From NCBI GenBank assembly GCA_003945285.1, contig AP019005.1:1178001-1242000 (forward strand): a DNA stretch of 64,000 bases. Direction: 5' to 3'. The translations under genes and the position numbers were made by a program. Of this stretch, positions 33,991 to 43,060 are shown in pieces. Each line of letters begins with the position of its first letter. Positions within the stretch are counted from its first letter, which is position 1. Under the pieces are notes generated by a model. The model saw only the letters and a list, made by a program, of their open reading frames with translations, made no database searches and was not told the origin of the DNA. The DNA is from Hydrogenimonas sp. Its GTDB lineage: Bacteria; Campylobacterota; Campylobacteria; Campylobacterales; Hydrogenimonadaceae.

Positions 33991-36131
33991 GATTTCTCTC
34001 CCTTTTTTACTTCTGTTATCTCTTTGGATATCGGGATATAGAACTTCTCCAGATAATCCTTCATCATCCTTCTTGCGCTGAATCGGGGCGATACGGACTT
34101 CATCGCCTCCTTCATCATCCTGACCCATCCGCCCGGCAGATCCCTCTCATCGAGCGTATAGTAGAGCGGTACTATCTTCCGCTCTATCGTATCGTAGAGT
34201 GCGGCGGCGTCTGCGGCATCGTCGGAACTCTCACCACCTATAACCCAGCCGTTGCGTCCGTTGTACCCTTCAGGCCACCAGCCGTCGAGGTTCGAGCAGT
34301 GGATAGTGCCGTTTATGGAGGCTTTCATACCGCTCGTTCCGCACGCCTCCATAGGCATCAGAGGGTTGTTCAGCCAGACGTCGCACCCTCTGACGAGATA
34401 TTTCGCCACACTCTCACCGTAATCTTCGACAAAAGCTATACGCCCCCTGAAACGCGGGTCCTGTGCCGTCTTGAAGATGTGCTGGAGAATCTTCTTGCCC
34501 GGGTTGTCGGAGGGGTGAGCCTTTCCGGAAAAGACAATCTGCACAGGTCTGGCGAAGTTGTTGATGATCTTCTCCAGCCGATCCAGATCGTGAAGAATCA
34601 GATCCGGACGCTTGTAGGCGGTCATTCGGCGGGCGAAGCCGATAGTCAGGACATCCGGATCGAGCATCACACCTTCAGCCATCGCAACCAGGGGATCTAT
34701 CCCCTCGTCGGCCCACTTGCGCCGGACCCTCTCTCTTATGAAGTTCACCATCCGCACTTTGTATATGTAGTGAAGCTCCCAGATCCTCTTGTCCTCTATT
34801 TCATCCAGACGGCTCCAGATATCTTCGTTGTCCTGCATATGCAGCCAGTTCTCTCCCAGACTCCTGTCGAGCTCCTCGAACAGTTCGTCTCCTACCCAGG
34901 TGGGAATATGCACACCGTTGGTAACGTACTCTATGGGCCTCCTCCTCTCACCGTCGCTGTCGAAGAGACTCTTCCATATCCTGCATGTGACATCACGGTG
35001 TTTTCTGCTCACGGCGTTGCGGTGATTGCACATTTTCAGCCCCAGAACCGTCATGTTGAAGCCGGCCTTGGGGGCATCCGGGTTTATTCCGAATGCCATG
35101 AAGCGCTCTTTGTCCATTCCGAGACGTTTCCAATAGTCTTCGAAATAGTGGCTCATCATATCGAAGCCGTAAACATCCGTTCCCGCCTGAAGAGGAGTAT
35201 GGGTCGTGAAAACAGAGCTCTTTCTCACCGCCTCGATCGCCTCATCGAGCGGCATATCTTCATTCTCTATGAATGCGCGGATACGCTCCAAAAGCGCAAA
35301 GGCCGGATGCCCCTCGTTTAGATGAAGAATGGAGTACTCAATCCCCAGCTCCTCCAGAACCCTGTACCCGCCTATACCCAGGACAATCTCCTGCCGCAGA
35401 CGCTGGTTCATATCCGGTGTGTAGAGCCTTGATGATATCTCCCTGTCCCACGGATCGTTCTTTTCGATATCCGTATCGAGCAGGTAGAGGGTGACGCGGC
35501 CGACATTTATTTTCCATACCGAAGCGTATACCGGAGGATCTATGAAAGGAACCTTGATCGTGAAGTGTTCACCCTTCTCGTCAAGTACCCTCTCTATCGG
35601 TGCGGTATCCCTGTTTATGGGTTCATTGGTTCCGTTTTGCCAACCGTCGCTCCCGATTATCTGGCGGATATACCCCTGCGGGTACATAAATCCCATACCG
35701 ACCATAGGGAGCCCCATATCACTCGACTCCTTCAGAATATCTCCGGCCAGAAAGCCGAGTCCGCCAGAATAGATGGGAACCGAATGGTGCAGCCCGTACT
35801 CCGCGCAGAAATAGGCGATCGGAAGCGGCTCATCTTCGCTGTAGACGGTTTTGTCGTGCATATACTCCCTGAAGAGTGCGTAGACGTAACGGTACTCGCG
35901 CATGAAGCCAACATTTTTGCATACCTCCTGAAGTTCGGCGTCGGAGAGTTTTTTAAGCATCTCTATCGGGTTGTGGCCGCTCTCTTTCCAGAGATAGGGG
36001 TTGAGCTGCCTGAAAATGTTTTTGCCTCTGGGATTCCATGTCCACCATAGATTGAGGGCTATCTCCCCCAGTCCCGCTATCTCGTCGGGAAGTTCCGGTA
36101 TCGCAATATTTGCAGAAGGGTCTGACATCAT
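33987..36131 (-). CDS. glgP: Alpha-glucan (glycogen) phosphorylase, active type
   Basis: 714 residues, the bacterial/archaeal long form with an N-terminal DUF3417 domain (GLGEIALNLWWTWNPRGKN). Phosphorolyses alpha-1,4-glucan to glucose-1-phosphate. Seen: YFCAEYGLHHSVPIYSGGLG, LHLNEGHPAFALLE, FTTHTPLQAGTDVYG, FARRMTAYKRPDLIL, and the PLP site EACGTSGMKASINGT with lysine 603 present. Starts ATG 36131 after GGGGGAGC. Gluconeogenic and glycogenolytic enzymes share this operon, so it may serve both building up and mobilising storage. Confidence 0.95.
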   Translation of the reverse strand: MMSDPSANIAIPELPDEIAGLGEIALNLWWTWNPRGKNIFRQLNPYLWKESGHNPIEMLKKLSDAELQEVCKNVGFMREYRYVYALFREYMHDKTVYSEDEPLPIAYFCAEYGLHHSVPIYSGGLGFLAGDILKESSDMGLPMVGMGFMYPQGYIRQIIGSDGWQNGTNEPINRDTAPIERVLDEKGEHFTIKVPFIDPPVYASVWKINVGRVTLYLLDTDIEKNDPWDREISSRLYTPDMNQRLRQEIVLGIGGYRVLEELGIEYSILHLNEGHPAFALLERIRAFIENEDMPLDEAIEAVRKSSVFTTHTPLQAGTDVYGFDMMSHYFEDYWKRLGMDKERFMAFGINPDAPKAGFNMTVLGLKMCNHRNAVSRKHRDVTCRIWKSLFDSDGERRRPIEYVTNGVHIPTWVGDELFEELDRSLGENWLHMQDNEDIWSRLDEIEDKRIWELHYIYKVRMVNFIRERVRRKWADEGIDPLVAMAEGVMLDPDVLTIGFARRMTAYKRPDLILHDLDRLEKIINNFARPVQIVFSGKAHPSDNPGKKILQHIFKTAQDPRFRGRIAFVEDYGESVAKYLVRGCDVWLNNPLMPMEACGTSGMKASINGTIHCSNLDGWWPEGYNGRNGWVIGGESSDDAADAAALYDTIERKIVPLYYTLDERDLPGGWVRMMKEAMKSVSPRFSARRMMKDYLEKFYIPISKEITEVKKGEKS

Positions 36132-36141
36132 GCTCCCCCTT

Positions 36142-37425
36142 TCACGGCCGTTTCCAGTAGTAGAGCGCATCGGAACCGAGCCCGTCCTCTATCTCTAGCA
36201 GCCTGTTGTACTTCGCGAGCCTTTCGCTCCGGCTGGCGGAGCCGCTTTTCAGATGGCCGCTGCCCATCGCCACGGCGAAATCGGCCAGGAATGTATCGGC
36301 TGTTTCACCGGACCTGTGCGAAAGAAATGCGCGCCATCCGTTTTCGAGGCAGAGCCTGACCGCATCGACCGTTTCCGTAACAGTTCCTATCTGGTTGAGC
36401 TTTATGAGCGAAGCGTTGGCTGTGCCCTCTTCTATTCCTCTGGTTATAAATTTGGTGTTTGTGACGAAAATATCGTCACCTACCACCTCTATCTTGTCGC
36501 CCAGCGCATCCGTAAACTTCGCGAAACCCTCCCAATCCTCCTCGGCAAGGGGATCTTCCCAGAGAATTATCGGGTACTTCTGTACCCATTTTTGCGCAAG
36601 CTCTATAAGATCGTCGCTGCTCATCCTGCCGGCACCGGACCACCTGAGGTCGTAATGCCCTTTTTTGCCGGTGCAAAACGATGTAGCGGCGCTGTCTATG
36701 GCTATGGAGATGTCGACCCCCGGTTCGTAGCCGCTCCTCTCCACCGCCTCTATTATGAGCTCTACCGCCTCTTCGTTGCTTTTGAGGTTCGGGGCGAAAC
36801 CGCCTTCGTCTCCGACGGAGGTGGCATACCCTTTTGACTCCAGTATCTTTTTCAGAGTGTGGAACGTCTCGGCGACATAGCGTAGCCCTTCGCTAAAAGA
36901 GGGTGCACCGTGCGGCACCGCCATGAACTCCTGAAAATCGACGCTGTTGTCGGCATGCTCTCCGCCGTTGAGTATATTCATACACGGCACCGGTACTCTC
37001 CTTGCCTCACTGCCGCCTATATAGCGGTACAGCTCGCTTCCTTCGCTCTGTGCCGCCGCTTTCGCTACAGCCATGGATACTCCGAGTATGGCGTTCGCTC
37101 CCAGCCTGCTCTTGTTTTCTGTTCCGTCGAGCTCTATCATCAACCTGTCTATCATCGCCTGTTCGGAGGCATCGAGCCCGCGCAGTTGGGGTGCGATCAC
37201 TTCGTTTACACTCCTGCACGCTTTTAGAACACCTTTACCCCCGTAGCGATCCGCATCTCCGTCCCGCAGCTCGACCGCCTCGTTTTCGCCTCTGCTTGCA
37301 CCTGATGGGACAGAGGCACTCGCGCGTGTACCGTCTTCAAGAGAGACAAATACACGCACGGTCGGGTTCCCGCGTGAATCGAGTACTTCGATGGCACGCA
37401 GGTTTTCTATTGTGCAGCTTCCCAT
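36142..37425 (-). CDS. eno: Enolase
   Basis: Interconverts 2-phosphoglycerate and phosphoenolpyruvate. 427 residues. Seen: IEVLDSRGNPTVRVFVSLED, SGASRGENEAVELRDGD, LGANAILGVSMAVAKAAA, ILNGGEHADNSVDFQEFM, VGDEGGFAPNL, and the signature LIKLNQIGTVTETVDAV followed by SHRSGETADTFLADF. All metal and substrate ligands are in place. ATG 37425 follows AAGGGAGAGTAG directly after the aldolase stop. Confidence 0.96.
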   Translation of the reverse strand: MGSCTIENLRAIEVLDSRGNPTVRVFVSLEDGTRASASVPSGASRGENEAVELRDGDADRYGGKGVLKACRSVNEVIAPQLRGLDASEQAMIDRLMIELDGTENKSRLGANAILGVSMAVAKAAAQSEGSELYRYIGGSEARRVPVPCMNILNGGEHADNSVDFQEFMAVPHGAPSFSEGLRYVAETFHTLKKILESKGYATSVGDEGGFAPNLKSNEEAVELIIEAVERSGYEPGVDISIAIDSAATSFCTGKKGHYDLRWSGAGRMSSDDLIELAQKWVQKYPIILWEDPLAEEDWEGFAKFTDALGDKIEVVGDDIFVTNTKFITRGIEEGTANASLIKLNQIGTVTETVDAVRLCLENGWRAFLSHRSGETADTFLADFAVAMGSGHLKSGSASRSERLAKYNRLLEIEDGLGSDALYYWKRP

Positions 37426-38334
37426 CTACTCTCCCTTCGCAATCTTCAGCGCTTCGTCGACGGAAGCGTTTTTTACAGTAACCGCATAGATCGCGTTTGC
37501 CATACGTACAGCCTCTTTGAACGGCCTCTGATGGATATTGCGGCCGGTTCCGTTCCCGCGGCTGCCGCCTATATGGATCTGTTCGTGCAGCTGTGCAAGG
37601 AACTCCGCTTCCTCTATTTTGTCGCCCCCTTCGCACAAAACCCCGGTACGGCCGGCAGCTCCGGTCGCCTCTTTGAGAAGAGTGGGGTCGAAAGTGCCGT
37701 TTATATAAGGCACTTTCAGTTTCACGAAATCGGCACCCAGGCAGACACCTACCCCGGCTGCTCCGGCAATCAGGTGCGGATCGTGCTGATCCTTTACATA
37801 TTTTCCTTTCGGATATATCCAAAGCACCGCGAGCAGTCCGTTTTCATGCGCTTCGTGAACGATGCGTGCGGCTTCGCGAAGCATGGAGTGCTCATGCTCC
37901 CCTCCCAGATAGACGGTATAGCCGACACCGCGGATATCCAGGCCGCTGCTCTTTTTGAAGCGGACCACATCACCGACCTCCAGCCAGTTCTGCGAGTAAG
38001 GATCCTTGTCGCTGTAGGGGACAAGGTTGGTTTTGGAGTTAAGTTTCACCAGATAGGGAATCTCTCCGTAGTCTCCGGCATACCTGGATATCAAACCGAA
38101 TTGTGTGGCAAAAACTCCGATCTCAGCTTCAGAGGCGATCTTGAACATATGCTCCGGATCGTTGTCTTCGGCCGGAATACCGCTTCCGTAAAAGTCGTTG
38201 TTAAGGTGTTCAACCTTCTGGTCTCCGGCAAAAAGCATCAGTCGGCCGCTGCCGCCTGTCGTCTTCTCGAAATTTTCGAGAAACTCGCCCTCTCTCTCCT
38301 TCGGCACATCGGCCGGCAGATATTTTTTCAACAT
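37426..38334 (-). CDS. fbaB: Archaeal-type class I fructose-bisphosphate aldolase (DhnA/FbaB family)
   Basis: 302 residues, DeoC/LacD superfamily barrel with an unusually placed lysine in GADFVKLKVPYINGTFD as the likely Schiff base. Seen also: MLFAGDQKVEHLN, GVGYTVYLGGEHEHSML and HIGGSRGNGTGRNIHQR phosphate loop. In archaea and deep-branching bacteria such enzymes can combine aldolase with fructose-1,6-bisphosphatase; whether this one does is unknown, but no separate FBPase is in the window. ATG 38334 with AAGGAGCTGAG; one base from the ppsA stop. Confidence 0.88.
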   Translation of the reverse strand: MLKKYLPADVPKEREGEFLENFEKTTGGSGRLMLFAGDQKVEHLNNDFYGSGIPAEDNDPEHMFKIASEAEIGVFATQFGLISRYAGDYGEIPYLVKLNSKTNLVPYSDKDPYSQNWLEVGDVVRFKKSSGLDIRGVGYTVYLGGEHEHSMLREAARIVHEAHENGLLAVLWIYPKGKYVKDQHDPHLIAGAAGVGVCLGADFVKLKVPYINGTFDPTLLKEATGAAGRTGVLCEGGDKIEEAEFLAQLHEQIHIGGSRGNGTGRNIHQRPFKEAVRMANAIYAVTVKNASVDEALKIAKGE

Positions 38335-38335
38335 C

Positions 38336-40756
38336 TCAGCTCCTTCCCAGCCTCTCTTCAAGCTCCACGATATCGCGTATCGTCTTAAGTACACTGTCGG
38401 GGTTCAGACTGATGGAGTCTATTCCGAGTTTTACGAGGAATTCGGCCACTTCCGGATAGTCCGACGGGGCCTGTCCGCAGATGCCGCTGTGTCTTTTGTT
38501 GCGTTTGGCGCCCTCCACCGACATCTCGATCATCTTCATCACACCTGGGTCTCTCTCGTCGTAGTCGAAAGCGACTATTTCGCTGTCACGGTCGACCCCA
38601 AGCGTCAGCTGGGTCAGGTCGTTACTCCCTATACTGAAACCGTCGAATATCTCGCTGAAGGCGTCTATCTGGATGACATTGTTGGGAATTTCACACATCA
38701 CATAGATTTTCAGTCCGTTTTTCCCCCTCTCCAGACCGTACTTTTTCATGGTTTCAAGTACCTTTTTGCCCTCTCCCACACGCCTGCAGAAGGGGATCAT
38801 CAATATGACATTTTCAAAGCCCATCTCCTCTCTGACCCTCTTCATCGCCGCGCATTCGAGAGCGAAACCCTCTTCGTAGGCCGGATGGCTGTAGCGTGCC
38901 GCGCCTCTGAAACCTATCATCGGGTTGTCCTCTTCCGGTTCGAAGAATTTTCCGCCCAGAAGCGTTGCGTACTCGTTGCTCTTGAAGTCGCTCATGCGGA
39001 CGACACACGGTTTCGGATAGACCGATGCGGCGATCGTGGCGACACCTTCTGAGAGTGTCTTCACGAAGAACTCTTCCGGAGTCTCGAAAGCCCCGGAGAG
39101 TTTTTCGAGAGCCTCTCTCGTCTCTTCATCCACCCTCTCCATATGTTTCAGGGCCATCGGGTGCGCCTTGATATACTCGTTTATGATGAACTCCATCCTC
39201 GCAAGGCCTATTCCGTCTACTGGAAGTCCGGCTAGAGAGAATGCAATATCGGGATTGCCGAGATTCATCATAATTTCGGTTTTGGGTCTTCCCATCTTCG
39301 ATAGATCGGTCTTGACTATCTCATACTCCAAAAGTCCCTCATAGACATTTCCAGTCTCACCCTCCGCACAGCTGACCGTAACCTCCATGCCGTCTTTCAG
39401 GACTTCGGTCGCATTGTCAGTGCCGACAACCGCGGGTATGCCGAGCTCCCGACTTACTATCGCGGCATGGCATGTCCGGCCTCCGCGGTTCGTTACGACG
39501 GCTGCCGCCGTTTTCATTACAGGTTCCCAGTCCGGAGTGGTGGTCTCGGAAACAAGCACTTCACCCGGCTTGAAGGTATTTAGTTCGCTTATATCTTTTA
39601 TGACACGCACCTTCCCCTGCCCTATCTTTGTACCTACCGCACGGCCGCTGACCAGAACCTTTCCCTTCTCTTTCAGGTGGTACATTTCGAGTATCGTCCC
39701 CTTTTTCTGGGACTGAACCGTCTCGGGTCTCGCCTGCACCATATAGAGATGGCCGTCCAGACCGTCCTTGGCCCACTCCATATCCATCGGTTTGGTGTAA
39801 CCGGCCTTTTGTGAATAGTGTCTCTCGACCTTTATCGCGTAATCGGCCAGTACCATCACATCTTCGTCGGTAATGCAGAAGCGGCTGCGCTCCTTTTCGT
39901 CCGTCTCTATGTTTTTCGTGTACTCTACTGCGATATTTCCGGTATTAAGCTCCGAGGCGAAAACCATTTTCAGCTGCTTTTTACCGAGGCGGCGCTTCAA
40001 TACGGCTCTGTAACCCTTCTCGAAAGTAGGTTTGTGTACATAGAAACTGTCGGGATCAATAGTCCCCTGTACGATATTTTCTCCAAGGCCATAGCCCGCA
40101 TTTATGAATACCACATCTTTAAACCCGGTTTCTGTATCTATGCTGAACATGACACCGCTTGAGCCTTTGTCGGAACGCACCATCTTCATGACGACTACAG
40201 AAAGATACACTTTTGACCAGTCGAAGCCGTGGTCATATTTATAATGTAAGGAACGGTCTGTAAAATTCGAAGCGAGGCAGCGTTTATATGCATCGAGCAG
40301 CGCATCCTCTCCGGCAATATTCAGGTATGTGTCGTTCTGTCCGGCGAACGACGCTTCAGGAGAGTCTTCGGCGGTAGCGGAGGAGCGCACGGCAAGAGAA
40401 ACATCCTCTCCATACTCCTTTTTGAGCCCGGCGTAACTCTCCAGAATATCCCTTTTCAGATCTTCCGGAAGATCGCAGTTGTAGATTATCTGCCTGCATG
40501 CTTCACCCCGTTTCTGAAGCTCCGTAACATTGTCATAATCCAGATTGTCCAGTTGTTCGTGAAGCTTCTCCCAGGCCCCGTTTGCATCCAGCACATGGCG
40601 GTAGGCGGTAGCGGTAACAGCAAAGCCGTCAGGAACCCGCACGCCTTCACCGGTAAGATTGCGATACATCTCTCCGAGTGAGGCGTTTTTACCGCCGACT
40701 TCCGCTGCATCCTCTATGCCGATCTCTTTGAACCACTTTATATATCTCCCCATCAT
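38336..40756 (-). CDS. ppsA: Phosphoenolpyruvate synthase
   Basis: Makes phosphoenolpyruvate from pyruvate and ATP, the entry to gluconeogenesis. 806 residues. Seen: WFKEIGIEDAAEVGGKNASL, the ATP-grasp SLAVRSSATAEDSPEASFAGQ in overlap-sized parts, the swivelling phosphohistidine site GGRTCHAAIVSRELGIPAV, and in the barrel domain RMSDFKSNEY, IMIPFCRRV and GSNDLTQLTLGVDRDS. First gene of the ppsA-fba-eno-glgP-gap operon. ATG 40756 (or 40753) after AGAAGGAGTCG, 29 nt behind a leader hairpin. Confidence 0.95.
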   Translation of the reverse strand: MMGRYIKWFKEIGIEDAAEVGGKNASLGEMYRNLTGEGVRVPDGFAVTATAYRHVLDANGAWEKLHEQLDNLDYDNVTELQKRGEACRQIIYNCDLPEDLKRDILESYAGLKKEYGEDVSLAVRSSATAEDSPEASFAGQNDTYLNIAGEDALLDAYKRCLASNFTDRSLHYKYDHGFDWSKVYLSVVVMKMVRSDKGSSGVMFSIDTETGFKDVVFINAGYGLGENIVQGTIDPDSFYVHKPTFEKGYRAVLKRRLGKKQLKMVFASELNTGNIAVEYTKNIETDEKERSRFCITDEDVMVLADYAIKVERHYSQKAGYTKPMDMEWAKDGLDGHLYMVQARPETVQSQKKGTILEMYHLKEKGKVLVSGRAVGTKIGQGKVRVIKDISELNTFKPGEVLVSETTTPDWEPVMKTAAAVVTNRGGRTCHAAIVSRELGIPAVVGTDNATEVLKDGMEVTVSCAEGETGNVYEGLLEYEIVKTDLSKMGRPKTEIMMNLGNPDIAFSLAGLPVDGIGLARMEFIINEYIKAHPMALKHMERVDEETREALEKLSGAFETPEEFFVKTLSEGVATIAASVYPKPCVVRMSDFKSNEYATLLGGKFFEPEEDNPMIGFRGAARYSHPAYEEGFALECAAMKRVREEMGFENVILMIPFCRRVGEGKKVLETMKKYGLERGKNGLKIYVMCEIPNNVIQIDAFSEIFDGFSIGSNDLTQLTLGVDRDSEIVAFDYDERDPGVMKMIEMSVEGAKRNKRHSGICGQAPSDYPEVAEFLVKLGIDSISLNPDSVLKTIRDIVELEERLGRS

Positions 40757-40785
40757 CGACTCCTTCTGTTTCATTTGATTGAAGC

Positions 40786-40894
40786 AAATAGTGGGCAAAG
40801 CCCACTATTTGGCGGGGACTGACCGTCCCCTGCACCCCCCTAAAGCTTCGAAATCCGAGATTTCGAGACGGCTTTTGCACTCTGTGCAACGCCG
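40786..40894 (-). promoter_or_regulatory. Structured leader element in front of the ppsA operon
   Basis: Hairpin 1 is AAATAGTGGGC (40786-40796), AAA, GCCCACTATTT (40800-40810): a perfect 11-bp stem whose outer part is unlike the pfkA copy but still fully paired. GGGGAC/GTCCCC, the C-run with AAAGCTT, CGAAATC-CGA-GATTTCG, and a final hairpin with TTGCAC-TCT-GTGCAA follow to 40894. A partial second copy lies at 40921-40960. Spacing to the ppsA ATG is 29 nt with CAATCAAAT. Confidence 0.7.
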
Positions 40895-40920
40895 GACAGC
40901 AGCCTGGACTCTCCGCGGCA

Positions 40921-40960
40921 GGGCAAAGCCCACTATTTGGCGGGGACCGGCCATCCTCTA
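40921..40960 (-). repeat. Remnant tandem copy of the ppsA leader element
   Basis: GGGCAAAGCCCACTATTTGG followed by CGGGGACCGGCCATCCTC, a decayed hairpin 2. The left arm of hairpin 1 is mostly lost. The remaining bases to 41090 are AT-rich with no recognised feature. Confidence 0.5.
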
Positions 40961-41098
40961 CCTATGCAGCTTCAACGAGAAACAAAGCTCTCTTAAATTA
41001 AACGATATCAGCAATCCGGTCTCCATGATTAATTCTACACCAAAAACCGTTTACAGGTCGTTTACTTTTCAAAAAGGGAGGTAACTCAAATTAGGATA

Positions 41099-41263
41099 CT
41101 GACCTTACGCAAAATTTGTCAGCCCCGGGATTTGAGCGGAAAAATATCGATCAAAAAACCGCGCTTGCCCGTCAGGGCGCCGAAGGCGTTAGCGGTTTTT
41201 AGATATTTTGCAGCGTCCCGCAGGGCAAATCCCGCTCGGCGTGCTGATTTTGCGTAAGGTCAG
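41099..41263. mobile_element. 165-bp MITE-like inverted-repeat element, copy 2
   Basis: Same length and internal plan as the element at 10230-10394, differing at a handful of positions. Ends are CTGACCTTACGCAAAATT and its near complement. Flanked by an exact 8-bp direct repeat TTAGGATA (41091-41098 and 41264-41271), consistent with a target duplication. It sits between the ppsA leader and the end of the crp-like gene and disrupts no reading frame. Confidence 0.88.
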
Positions 41264-41299
41264 TTAGGATATATGAAGAGACGGATCGGCGAAATCGGT

Positions 41300-42009
41300 T
41301 TAGAGGTTGTATCTCTCTTTGAGGTGTTCCAGCTCTTTTACAAGCAGTTTTCCGCGCTTTGAGAGAATCAGCCCCTCTTCTCTCATTCTGTTCAGTTGTG
41401 TAGTGACTACCGATCGTACGGACCCTATCATCTCTGCCATGGTTTCGTGGGAAATTCGATTTATCAGATGTACGGGAGAGTGTTTATTCTCTTCACTGCC
41501 GGCATCTGTATGTTTGAGAATGAGTTTCGCCAACCTGGTGGCGGTGTCGTCGAATACCAGGCTCTCGGAAAACGATTCGAGCTGCCGCATCATACCGCCC
41601 AGATATGGCAGCATCATCGCATTTAGCTCCGTAAATTCGGTAAACCATCTTCTCGCTTCATCCATAGGTGCTCGCAGAATGAGGCTGTTTTGCAGCGTTA
41701 CCGGAAAAGTTATATGTTTTTTTCCATCAAGAAGTGAGAAAACGTCGAAAACATCTCCCGCATGAAGAACGAAAGGAGCTATGCTCCTTCCGCTTCCAGG
41801 ATCTGTCAGGAGCAGTTTCACTCCACCGCTTATGACGATATTGAAGAGTTCCACACCCTCATCGTTGTCTATCGAAACAGATTTTTATAGGTTTCGCAAC
41901 TGCACCTGGGTAGAATATCGTCCAGTTCGTTCTCTCTCAAGCCTCCGAAGAGCCGGCTCGATTTCAAAACATCCAGACTCTGCTTGTAGCATGGTGAAAT
42001 TTTCTGCAT
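41300..42009 (-). pseudogene. Crp/Fnr-family regulator interrupted by a frameshift
   Basis: Two frames together make a complete regulator. The N-terminal piece starts at ATG 42009 (GGAGGGCAGAGAGT upstream) and reads DVLKSSRLFGGLRENELDDI...CETYKNLFR before a TAG near 41873. The rest continues in the -1 frame as SIDNDEGVELFNIVISGGVK, with the C-terminal helix-turn-helix ISHETMAEMIGSVRSVVTTQ to 41300. One extra base in the TTT run would restore the protein (about 235 residues). No cysteine cluster of the Fnr type is seen. It could be a true pseudogene, a phase-variable gene or a sequencing error at AAAAA or TTT. Downstream of the unknown helical gene at 42047. Confidence 0.75.
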
Positions 42010-42046
42010 ACTCTCTGCCCTCCGACACGGTTGATACCGTTTGAGA

Positions 42047-42571
42047 TCAGGAGGTTCCGTAATACTTCGCCTCCTCTTCATATAAGGATATCATAATGTC
42101 GATATGAGCGAGAGACCTGCTGCCTGAGCATATTATCTCAAGCAGCTCTTCATACCTGTTCTGTTCATAGAAACGCTCTACGCTTTCGAGTATAAGAGCC
42201 AGAATATCTCTCTTCCTTCGCACTCTTCTTATGAAGAGAGTGTAGCTGTTTTGAATGAGATTTCGCAAATCCATCTGCCTCTTACTATCCCCATTCGCCG
42301 AATCTTTGTGCGCAAGAGCCTCTCTTCTGCCCCTTTTCATCTCATACCTGATCCTCGACTCCAGGCCGTCTATCATTATGAAAGAGGCTTTGGCCAACGC
42401 CTTCGCAATCCTCTCTTCACTCTCCCCTTTAAGACTCTCTTTCAGGCTGTAGAGAATGAAAAAGACCGGGTTCTGCCTCACCGAAGTGAAGAAGAGACTC
42501 TTTTCCAGATCCGATACATCCCCGGCAGATGCAGGGCTTAAACTCCCGACCCTGTTGACAATACTTTCCAT
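42047..42571 (-). CDS. Helical protein of unknown function
   Basis: 174 residues, mostly predicted helix, soluble and charged. Seen: DLEKSLFFTSVRQNPVFFIL, a basic centre (RYEMKRGRREA), NLIQNSYTLFIRRVRRKRDI, and an acidic C-terminus. No family recognised. ATG 42571 is preferred over the frame start at 42625 because the upstream residues overlap other coding frames. It ends 37 bases before the crp-like start, so the two are probably one transcript. Confidence 0.6.
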   Translation of the reverse strand: MESIVNRVGSLSPASAGDVSDLEKSLFFTSVRQNPVFFILYSLKESLKGESEERIAKALAKASFIMIDGLESRIRYEMKRGRREALAHKDSANGDSKRQMDLRNLIQNSYTLFIRRVRRKRDILALILESVERFYEQNRYEELLEIICSGSRSLAHIDIMISLYEEEAKYYGTS

Positions 42572-42621
42572 TTTGTCCCTCTCTTTTCCAAACGGCAAGA
42601 TATAGATCCGGGAGCCGCTTC

Positions 42622-42813
42622 TCAAGAGACAGTCTCAAGAGTACGACGAACTCCCTTTCTATCACGCTTGCCGCTTCGTACCGGAAGATATTTCTGCATC
42701 GCCCCGCTCCCCTCCGAGGCGATGCCCTCTCTTTTTCCGGAATCGACGGACGGATCCGTCACCTTCACATTCACTGTACCGTTGTCGAAAAACCCGTACT
42801 CCCTCTTCTGCAT
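42622..42813 (-). CDS. Possible small protein, unknown
   Basis: 63 codons starting at ATG 42813 behind a strong ribosome site (GAAGGAGGGGGCT). The product is charged and low in hydrophobic residues (MQKREYGFFDNGTVNVKVTD at the start). It ends in a basic tail. The overlapping frame around 42545-42665 reads the more protein-like REFVVLLRLSLEKRLPDLYL, so the real gene may shift frame here. Low certainty. Confidence 0.35.
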   Translation of the reverse strand: MQKREYGFFDNGTVNVKVTDPSVDSGKREGIASEGSGAMQKYLPVRSGKRDRKGVRRTLETVS

Positions 42814-42960
42814 AGCCCCCTCCTTCGGCCCCGACACATCTAAAGAGCGGAGCAGGCAGGACTTTTTCGAACTTACATATCGAAAAGCCCGAAAGAACCC
42901 GTTCTGGCGGCCCCCACTTCCAATCGTATACATTTTAACACAATTGATTTTTTAATGAAT

Positions 42961-42974
42961 GTAAGCCGGCTTAC
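42961..42974. promoter_or_regulatory. Perfect 14-bp palindrome upstream of the DUF389 gene
   Basis: GTAAGCCGGCTTAC, followed on the plus strand by a run of six T. Without a loop it is more likely an operator than a terminator. It sits 87 bases before the DUF389 start. A TATAAT at 43021-43026 lies in between. Confidence 0.4.
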
Positions 42975-43060
42975 TTTTTTGAATTGACGCGGCTAGAAGC
43001 GAGCGTTAACTTCCATAATGTATAATAGTACTTATCCCGGTAGCGTTCGAAGGAGAGTCA

